A stretch of DNA of 64,000 nt from Anniella stebbinsi (taxonomy: Eukaryota; Chordata; Lepidosauria; Squamata; Anniellidae): the NCBI GenBank assembly GCA_029215795.1, contig JARDYH010000001.1:227443654-227507653 (forward strand), in the 5' to 3' direction. Both the position numbers and the translations under genes were made by a program. Positions 56,460-64,000 of the stretch are shown one piece after another (within the stretch, counting starts at the first letter, position 1; every line of letters begins with the position of its first letter). Under the pieces are notes generated by a model. The model did no database searches and had not been told where the DNA came from. It saw nothing but the letters and a program-made list of their open reading frames with translations.

Positions 56460-58270
56460 TAGGGGTGTGCACGGACCCCCCGGATCGGATCGGGACCCGG
56501 ATCGGGACCTCCAATTTTGTCCCGGACCGGTTCGGACAAAATCGGAGGCCCCCCGGACCGGATCGAGTCCGATCCCGACCCAAAAATCGTACATTTTTGG
56601 ATCGGCCGCCATTTTTTTCCCCATAGACTTGCATTGCAATGCAAGTCTATGAGGAAAAAATGGCGGCGGGTGGGTAAGGGGGGGCCTAACTCCCTCCCCC
56701 CCCGGGGCCGTCCGCTGTGGACGGCCCCGGCAGGTAAACCCCCTCCCCCGCGCTCCCTACCCCCCCTGGGGCCGCCCGCTTCCATCCGCTGGCGCCCGCG
56801 GGCGCCAGCGGATAGAAGCGGATGGCTCCGGGGGGGGGGGGTAAGCCCCCTTCCCCGCCACTGCTTACCTTCTCGGCCCGTCCGGCGCCGGCGGCTACTA
56901 CCAGCGGGCTCCGCGGCCTACTCTCGAGTAGCGCGCCGGGTGATGACATCACCCGGCGCGCCATCCTAGAGCAGGCCGCGGAGCCTGCTGGGAGTAGTAG
57001 GCGCCGGCGCCGGACGGGAGCCGCCGGGCCGGGCAGGTAAGGGCCCCCCTCCCCCCTCCCCCCTCCGCGCGCCCCCTCCTCCCCTCCACGCACCCCTTCC
57101 TTACCTTTCCGGCCCGGCGGCTCCCGTCCGGCGCCGGCGCCTACTACTTCCAGCAGGCTCCGCGGCCTGCTCTAGAGTAGCGCGCCGGGTGATGACATCA
57201 CCCGGCGCGCCATCCTAGAGCAGGCCGCGGAGCCTGCTGGGAGTAGTAGGCGCCGGCGCCGGACGGGAGCCGCCGGGCCGGGCAGGTAAGGGCCCCCCTC
57301 CCCCCTCCGCGCGCCCCCTCCTCCCCTCCACGCACCCCCTCCTTACCTTTCCGGCCCGGCGGCTCCCGTCCGGCGCCGGCGCCTACTACTTCCAGCAGGC
57401 TCCGCGGCCTGCTCTCGAGTAGCGCGCCGGGTGATGACATCACCCGGCACGCCATCCTAGAGCAGGCCGCGGAGCCTGCTGGGAGTAGTAGGCGCCGGCG
57501 CCGGACGGGAGCCGCCGGGCCGGGCAGGTAAGGGCCCCCCTCCCCCCTCCGCGCGCCCCCTCCTCCCCTCCACGCACCCCCTCCTTACCTTTCCGGCCCG
57601 GCGGCTCCCGTCCGGCGCCGGCGCCTACTACTTCCAGCAGGCTCCGCGGCCTGCTCTCGAGTAGCGCGCCGGGTGATGACATCACCCGGCGCGCCATCCT
57701 AGAGCAGGCCGCGGAGCCTGCTGGGAGTAGTAGGCGGCGGCGCCGGACGGGAGCCGCCGGGCCGGAAAGGTAAGGGCCCCCCTCCCCCCTCCGCGCGCCC
57801 CCTCCTCCCCTCCACGCACCCCCTCCTTACCTTTCCGGCCCGGCGGCTCCCGTCCGGCGCCGGCGCCTACTACTTCCAGCAGGCTCCGCGGCCTGCTCTA
57901 GAGTAGCGCGCCGGGTGATGACATCACCCGGCGCGCCACCCTAGAGCAGGCCGCGGAGCCTGCTAGTAGTAGTAGGCGCCGGCGCCGGACGGGAGCCACC
58001 GGGCCGAGAAGGTAAGTGCCCCCCTCCTCCCCCCCCCGCTGTCCACTTTCATCGGCGGGCGCCCGCTGGCGCCCGCCAATGGAAGCGGCGGTGGGCGCCA
58101 GTGGGCGCCCGCCGATCCGCCGATCCGCCGAACCGGTTCGGAGCTTTTTCGGACCGGTTCGGATTGGATAGGCCGATCCAGCTGCGGGATCGGAAATCGG
58201 ATAATTTATCCGATTTCCCACTGGACCGGACTCGGATCGTGGATCGGGTCCGATCCAGTGCACATCCCTA
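56460..58270. mobile_element. GC-rich foldback hAT-like element, copy 3 (1.8 kb)
   Basis: The ends TAGGGGTGTGCAC and GTGCACATCCCTA are inverted with one mismatch and flanked by the 8-bp duplication GTAACAAC (56452-56459 and 58271-58278). Subterminal GATCCGGATC arrays lie at 56475-56580 and 58110-58255. Then come a CCCCATAGACTTGCATTG hairpin (56617-56655), a GCGCCCGCGGGCGCC palindrome (56791-56806) and a five-unit palindrome array (56864-58017). Frames of 60-150 codons on both strands are by-products of GC-rich repeats. No transposase. It shares termini, subterminal words and hairpin motifs with copies 1 and 2. Confidence 0.87.
56864..58017. repeat. tandem array of five long palindromes
   Basis: Five units, each a near-perfect palindrome with arms of roughly 75 bp centred on GGTGATGACATCACC. 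Centres are at 56946, 57195, 57437, 57679 and 57921, so spacing is 249 and then 242, 242, 242. Arm words include GCGCGCCGGG, CAGGCTCCGCGGCCTGCTC and GGCGCCGGCGCC. Linkers are C-rich (CCCCCCTCCCCCCTCCGCGC) and bounded by CAGGTAAG on one side and CTTACCTTTCC on the other. The whole array is itself roughly symmetric, opening CTTACCTTCTCGGCCCG and closing CGGGCCGAGAAGGTAAG. Confidence 0.93.
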
Positions 58271-58345
58271 GTAACAACTGTTGGGGCCCAGGACACACTC
58301 CATATACAGTTTTCAAACCATTTTCAAAGTGTTATATCTGGCCTT

Positions 58346-58806
58346 AGCTCAATTCTGTGACATGAAGGGTTATAAATGACTGAGTAACATGTGGGGTGTG
58401 GGCAGTCAAAATATGGTGTGTGTATGTGTGTGTGTTTAGCTTTGTTTTTAGGGGGAGAATTGTCATCTGATCTGTTATTGAGTGGGGATGTTCCTACATG
58501 TGTTAGTTAAGGAGTGGGAGTGATAGTGGAATGATTCATTCACCTTTCAGCTTCATGGGATGAAACTTTTCTTGGAGCAGGTTCATGCATGATGTTGGGA
58601 TCAACTCTAGATGCTTTTTCCAGCATGTATCTAAGGTTCATTCTGCAGTCTTCTTGGGGACCATGGAAATGGCTTCAACTGTGTGAACTGCTGGCTGTCA
58701 TGTTATGTCAGCTACAGGAGTGAAAAAAGCAGCCTCCAGTAGTGCGTTAGTGGCTCAGAGCTACATATTTGAGTCCAGTTGCCAACATTGGTTTTCTAAA
58801 GTTATT
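58346..58806. other. no gene recognised
   Basis: A short (TG)n patch at 58409-58432 and otherwise featureless sequence up to the LINE insertion site. Confidence 0.4.
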
Positions 58807-58821
58807 ATACTTTTGTAGGGC

Positions 58822-59811
58822 AGCTTTGCAAAGGCAAGATCTTATAGCTCCTATAAGACTTGAAGAGATCACAAAAGTAATTTTGAATATGAACAATGCG
58901 AAATCCCCAGGCCCTGATGGGTTTCCAATTGAGTGGTACAAAGGCTTTTCTACTTTTCTAGCTCCGAAACTTTATCAACTTTACAAATATGTATTTGAAC
59001 AGGGTTCGCTTTCTTCAGCATAAAATGATGCTTACATTACAGTCGTTCCTAAAGCTGGCAAAGACCATACCAATTGTGCTAACTACCGCCTGATTTCACT
59101 AATAAACTTTGATATCAAAATATTAACGGCAATCTTAGCAGATAGATTACAACAAGTTATTACAACATTGGTCGGACCAGAACAGGTGGGATTTATTAAA
59201 AACAGACGGGGCTGATAACTTGAGATTAGTTGTTGATTTGAGAACTTTAAATAGAGAAAGAACTGACCAGGTGACCATTGTCTCTTTGGATGCTGAGAAA
59301 GCCTTCGATAAAATTCATTGGAAGTTTATGCTTGCTACATTGAGTAAATTTGGTTTTCCAATGGAATTTTTAAAGTTGGTTAGAATTTTATATTCGACCC
59401 CAAGAGCAAGAGTCATGACCAATGGTTGGTTGTTGGATTTTTTCCTGCTTGGGCGAGGTACTAGGCAAGGATGCCCTCTCTCCCCACTGATATTTGATTT
59501 ATGCTTGGAACCCCTGGCTTGTGCAATTAGACAGAGTTGTAGTATTCACAGGTTTGTGCATGCAGACTTAGAATTGAAAATTATTCTTTATGCTGATGGT
59601 CTTTTATTGTTTATTTCTAAACTCCAGGCATCTATTCCTGCTTTGATGGCTCTGATAAATACCTTCGGTGATTTGTCTGGTTACTCAGTTAACTGGTCAA
59701 AGTCTGAATTGATGCCGATTGGGGATAGTATATCTTCTAATGTGTTGGCTTATGGACAATTTCAATGGTGTCCTGATTTTATTACCTATCTGGGAATGTT
59801 TATTCCCAGAG

Positions 59812-59848
<37 letters not shown>

Positions 59849-61130
59849 TCCTCAATCGATCTCAATTGATTACAATAATTTGAATAAGTTAATCGAGGAG
59901 AATGTACGTGATATAGATAGATGGGCACCATTAAAATTGAGTTTGTGGGGTAAAGTCAACACACTTAAGACGAATATTGTATCTCAAATTCTCTACGTTA
60001 TACGTAGGATTCCTTCACTTATACCTGGCAAATATTTTCAACAACTTAATCCTTTGTTTCATAAATTTGGGGGGGGGGGGTTCTTCCCTACCTCGAATAT
60101 CTTTGAAATGCATGCAACTTCCAATCAAAGAAGGTGGGTTTGGATTTCCAGACCTTGCTTTGTATCATCAGGCCTGTTTATTGACCTGTGCTAAGTTTTG
60201 GTCTTCTCCAGCTTGCTTAGATATGCCACCCTGGTCAGTTTTGGAATCCTTATGGTTAGAACCGCTTCCTAAATGGTTGGCACTCGGTTCTCAACGCGCT
60301 AGATTAAATAATCCTCCTCCTACAATTGTGGCTGCTAGAGAGGTATGGTGCATAATATCGCGTCAATTGCAGTTTGACCCATTTTCTCATGCAAAATTGA
60401 CTTTATGGGGAAATCCAGATTTAAAAATTGGGAGGAAAATGGACAAGGACGGATAAGGCAATTTTTACTTTGGATCAATTAATAGGTTCAGATGATGAGT
60501 TTATGTCATTTTCTGATTTGTGTGTTAAATATAATTTACCTGCTATGGCTGCATGGCAATACTTACAATTGCAACATTTGCTGAAATCTAGGTTTGGGCC
60601 GGCTGCTTTTACGGCCTCAGAGCCTCCATTACTGTTAGAAACACTTATAGTAGCTGAGCAGACATGTCAATCCACAACCTATATATATATATATATATAT
60701 ATTAGTAGTAGTAGTAGTAAATAAATACAATACTCATAGTTTAAGACAAGATTGGAATCAAGAATTGGAGTGTCCTATTTTGCCCAATCAATGGACTGTT
60801 GCCTTAGAGAGTGTATCTGAAGTTTCTATGAATCTTAGGCTATATCTTATTCAGCAAAAAATCCTGTTTCGGGTCTACTGGACCCCACAACATCGTTTCA
60901 ACAAGAGTCTATCTAATTTACATAATTGTTGGAGATGTAACGTGCCTAATGCTTCTTTAATTCATGTGTTTTGGCAGTGCTCAGTAGTCTCCTCCTTTTG
61001 GGATACATCTTGTCCTGAATCAATCTTTAATATGGAAGGATGCTCATGCCTTTCTAAACTACCAGTCAGTTTCTTGGAAACTAACACAGAGTCAGGACAA
61101 ATGGATTTTCAGAGCCCTCATGACAGCTAA
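58822..61130 (+). pseudogene. LINE ORF2 RT and C-terminal part (L1/Tx1-like)
   Basis: Reverse transcriptase of the LINE. Visible in order: NNAKSPGPDGFPIEWYK, a TAA at 59021-59023, VPKAGKDHTNCANYRLISL, a phase change near 59213, then VSLDAEKAFDKIHWKF, GTRQGCPLSPLIF and an active site reading YADG (59589-59600) where YADD is expected. GYSVNWSKSELM, a run of Ile codons from an (ATA)n microsatellite (59815-59849) and LKLSLWGKVNTLKTNIV follow. A poly-G run at 60069-60079 shifts phase into PRISLKCMQLPIKEGGFG. A (TA)n(GTA)n run occurs at 60680-60720. Near the end lie FRVYWTPQHRFNKS and a Cys/His motif (CWRCNVPNASLIHVFWQC) typical of L1/Tx1 C-termini. Several phase changes and stops make it inactive. 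Confidence 0.85.
59815..59849. repeat. (ATA)n microsatellite inside LINE ORF2
   Basis: About 12 ATA units. The run keeps the RT phase open on both sides, so it reads as a run of isoleucines. Confidence 0.9.
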
Positions 61131-61440
61131 AAGTCTTATACTAATATATGGAAAGGTAAATGCTCACCTCCCATAATGCAATGGATTGAGGACTTAATAA
61201 CCCTATCCACATTTAAACGGGTGATATACAGGTGCAACTTGCGAATGGATAAATATATGGATATATGGTCTGATTTTTTTGAAATCTATGTATAATTCTT
61301 TTTTTTAACATTCAATGAAAAATGATGGTATTGCTGTATATGTAATGTTTTGTTTTTCTTTTTTCACCATTTGCTTTTGTTTTTATTGTTCTATTTTTTG
61401 AAATTCACAATAAAAAGGGGAAAAAATACTTTTGTAGGGC

Positions 61441-62204
61441 TTGGCGGTCCAGCCATGATAGGTCAGGAATCATGCCAAGCCAAGCCTGAGGTGCTAGTGG
61501 GAACAAAGCTGATAGCAAAAGCATGGCTGGCCCTGGAAGACCTTGTGGATGGAGCTCGTGGTTTTAGTCCAGAGGGGGCGGGGGGCGGGAACCTCTGCCC
61601 CCCCCATGGTGTTGTTGGAATACAACTCCTATCATGCCCCATCCAGACCATGCTCCATCCAGACTGGGGCTGATGAGAGCTAGAGTCTATTCTAGTGCAT
61701 GCTGAAAGCATTACATCAAGTAGTCCCATCACAGACATTGCTCACTCACATCCCCACCCTCTTTGACTGAATGGAGCCTGAAGGAGTGTGCTGCAGCACA
61801 CTCTGCAGTCTCTCTGGCACCACAATATGAAATGATGGGCTGGGGCTGAGCTCAGCAAATCTGGCTTTGTAGTGAACCTATGCAGGCTACATATTTCACA
61901 CATGAATTCTAAGTGGAAATGATGATGATGACTTCTGGTCAAAAGATGACAGCTTTATGGAAGAAGAGAGAAGGAAAAAAAACCTCTCTTAACTAGCCCC
62001 AGACCTTAGCTTTTACACAAAATTCCTGACGACTGAGCCAGAACCCCCCCTCCCCAAAAAAGTCTGGCTTTATTCTGGTGGGTTGGCAACTCTAATCGAA
62101 AGGCACCTGATTACAATCTTTTTCTCCATTCCTCCCAATGCTCCTGATAGCACATTGAGGAAGTAAGTACACAAAAAGACTAAGGGTTTTGAGTAGTAAA
62201 ATTT
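61441..62204. other. no gene recognised; MITE scrap
   Basis: At 61590-61690 a hairpin MITE of the CCCATCA family is present (TGTTGTTGGAATACAACTCC, GGGGCTGATGAGAGCTAG). The rest shows no recognisable feature. Confidence 0.4.
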
Positions 62205-62737
62205 GGGGAGGGACTGCAGCTCAGCAGTAGAGCACCTGCTTTGCATGCAGAAGGTCCCAGGTTCAGTCCCCAGCATCTCCCATTAAAAATAATGAAGTAG
62301 GTGATGGGAAAGATCTCACTGAGGCTCTGAAGAGCAGTTGCCAACCAGAACAGACTATGAACGTCATCACATGGGGGGGGGGGGAAATCACATTTGCTTA
62401 CTGGTGCTTCTCCATCTGCGCGTTTATCTCTCATCACAACGTCCATTCAGTGGACCATTTTGATGACGTTGCTTCTCCTGCACACAGCAGGAGATAGCGG
62501 CAAGTTCCATCTTTAAAAAAAGTCAGACTTACTGGGGTGTTTTTTTGTTGCACAAAGAAGGGTAGAAGGGGCAGGAGGCATGCGGGAGGCAGATGATGTC
62601 GTGAGAGGGACCCACAAAAATCCGTGAGTGCCCAGTAATGAGCGTGCAATAAAACGCTCGTCTGATGGAGCTCTATGTTGGGTTAGATGGACAAATAGTC
62701 TGCCCCCTGGTAGAAGGCACTTTCCTGTGTTCCTATG
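62205..62737 (+). mobile_element. tRNA-Ala-derived SINE split by a MITE
   Basis: The head GGGACTGCAGCTCAGCAG, with GTAGAGCACCTGCTTTGCAT and CAGGTTCAGTCCC, and the body up to 62358 are separated by 315 bp from the SINE end GTTGGGTTAGATGGAC (62677 on) and GTAGAAGGCACTTTCCTGTG. The order on either side matches the copy at 54398-54590. Confidence 0.75.
62359..62673. mobile_element. MITE inserted in a SINE
   Basis: The left end GAACGTCATCACATGGGGG pairs with the right end, whose reverse complement is GAGCTCCATCAGACGAGCG (about two thirds identical). TAT occurs on both sides (62356-62358 and 62674-62676) as a possible 3-bp duplication. Interior frames of 70-88 codons lack motifs. Confidence 0.6.
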
Positions 62738-64000
62738 AACTTAGATTTTTACCCTGCCTGGTCCTGAGGACTTGAGGTAGATTAATACATCTAAAATTAT
62801 ATAAAATATAAGTAGCATAATAAACTATCTCATCTTTCTTTCAAAAAGCCCACATTTTATCCTTACAGTGCTGCCGTGAGCTAAGTTCCATATCAGAGAT
62901 AGAGCTATTTAAGGCTGGGCAGGGGATTTGAATGCATTTCTCCCCGAGTCAAGTCTGTTGCACTGTCTACATCCAGACACAGGGCCCTGATACATCTAAA
63001 ATGTATGCTGTAATGTGCCATCTAAACAAAAGCTTTAAGGGAAGGATCCAACAATATCCAGATGCTAGAGCTATTCACGTTGTGCTAGTGGAAACCGACA
63101 TTCGTGCAATATCAATAGTGCTTGCTTATGTTGCGCTAGTGGAAAGCAATGCTTGTGCGACATCAATACTGCTTTCTACCATGATGGGAATTAGCAGATG
63201 GACACCGTTGGATTCTTCCCTATATCTCGATACTTCAAAGGTCTTGCAATATGATTCGCACAGACATAGGGTAAAAAAACCCTACAGCCCTCTGAGAAAC
63301 AGGCATCCAAATTCGAGACAGCATGAAGGAAATACAAAAAGCTAGCTGAGTACTCGCAATAACGCCTCCTGGTTGTTGTGTGTCTCGAATGCTGCCTGGC
63401 TGACTGCAGCTCCATCCTTGCTACAGTGCTATCATTTAATTGTAAGCCAAAGATCAGAGGTCTTTAACTCTTTAACTGAATCCCAATGTCTGCCAAATTC
63501 AATAGCTGTCATTCCTTTAGAAAAAGACAGTGTAATATGTGTGTTCTGATCTAATTTTACAGAACAGAGACACAATTTACATACAGTTTATTTAGTTAAG
63601 TCCCCCAAATCAATACCTTTGTCTGTAGCTCTTTTATTTAAAATACATCATGACATGGCAAACTGCTATATAAATGAAGGCTTCCAAACCACACGCATTG
63701 TTAACGGTTTCATATGGCATGTGTTTTTTTCCCTTTCAAAAAAAAAGTTTGAGCTGTACAATTTAATAGAAGAACCTAAATGTGTATCAATATTGAATTC
63801 TTATAGAATGCTAAGCTTTTTTAAAAACCATATAAAACATTTCTAAAATTATAAATATTGTTTTGAAAGGTCAGTCATTTACCCAGGACCTATTTACCAA
63901 ATGGAGAACATATTTCAAGGAAAAGTAATGCATAAGGAGTCACGCTTAAGAGTTTAAAAAGGTAATTTTAAAAAATACTGTTCAGTAGAAATGATAGCTG
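62738..64000. other. no gene recognised
   Basis: A 137-codon frame at 62932-63345 and a 75-codon frame at 63619-63846 show no recognisable domain. The first contains two imperfect repeats of a segment around VLVETDIRAISIVLAYVALV. I see no other evidence that either is expressed. Confidence 0.35.

Larger units (their letters stand above)
56406..58345. mobile_element. MITE (AAACGGTTTATAACAGT family) split by hAT-like element
   Basis: The left piece 56406-56459 (CTACACTATTGCTTTAAAAC, GGTTTATAACAGTAGTAACA) and the right piece 58271-58345 (GTAACAACTGTTGGGGCCCA and on to TTTTCAAAGTG) join into the uninterrupted order seen at 10612-10736. Confidence 0.75.
58822..61425 (+). mobile_element. 5'-truncated L1/Tx1-like LINE with 15-bp target duplication
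   Basis: The insertion is bounded by the identical word ATACTTTTGTAGGGC at 58807-58821 and 61426-61440, a classical target-site duplication made by LINE retrotransposition. The body begins inside ORF2, just before the RT finger region, and runs to a short A-rich end (AATAAA at 61409-61414, then GGGGAAAAA). ORF1 and the endonuclease are missing. Confidence 0.92.

Noticed and set aside
56864..58017. CRISPR-like or satellite array
   Set aside because: Units are adjacent palindromes with fixed linkers inside a transposon, not short repeats with unique spacers, and the setting is a vertebrate-like genome.
62932..63345. 137-codon frame with imperfect internal repeat
   Set aside because: The repeated segment is short and there is no recognisable domain, so chance is more likely than a gene.

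Overview
The window reads as a gene-poor piece of nuclear genome from a non-mammalian amniote, most likely a squamate reptile (lizard). The basis is its repeat content: L2/CR1-like LINE 3' ends, tRNA-Ala-derived SINEs, many short hAT- and Harbinger-like hairpin elements, abundant (ATT)n, (TG)n and (TTC)n microsatellites, and two classes of tyrosine-recombinase retrotransposon. I found no convincing exon of a host gene. Every long open frame with recognisable protein motifs belongs to a transposable element, and the order or species cannot be fixed from sequence reading alone.

Layout. 1-23.5 kb: AT-rich sequence sprinkled with small elements: hAT-like at 933-1836, a hAT hairpin at 11965-12284, Harbinger-like MITEs at 7728-8064 and 17215-17569, an L2-like ORF2 fragment at 6330-7060, SINEs, and a 1.07-kb GC-rich hAT-like element at 19276-20347. 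23.58-29.66 kb: a near-complete DIRS retrotransposon on the minus strand, with inverted terminal repeats, an internal complementary region, an intact gag, a frameshifted RT/RNase H frame and a tyrosine recombinase carrying one stop codon. 32.3-33.4 kb: a second GC-rich hAT-like element and a detached Ngaro-type terminal segment. 33.69-39.82 kb: a Ngaro-type element on the plus strand (gag, RT/RNase H, tyrosine recombinase, SGNH hydrolase) that landed inside the terminal inverted repeat of a small DNA transposon. 40-56 kb: mostly unannotatable AT-rich sequence with MITEs and SINEs. 56.46-58.27 kb: the largest GC-rich hAT-like element, holding five tandem long palindromes with a 242-bp period, inserted in another MITE. 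58.82-61.43 kb: a 5'-truncated L1/Tx1-like LINE flanked by a perfect 15-bp target duplication. 62.2-62.7 kb: a SINE split by a MITE.

How the parts work together. In each tyrosine-recombinase element, gag would form the particle, RT/RNase H would copy the RNA, and the recombinase would integrate a circular DNA without target duplication. The DIRS copy's internal complementary region spells out its own predicted circle junction. Both copies are now defective in pol. The short hAT- and Harbinger-like elements carry no transposase here and must have been moved in trans. The most unusual structures are the nested palindrome array of 56.86-58.02 kb with its repeated splice-donor-like motifs, the still-open SGNH hydrolase frame in an otherwise decayed Ngaro element, and several nested insertions whose pre-insertion sites can be read directly.
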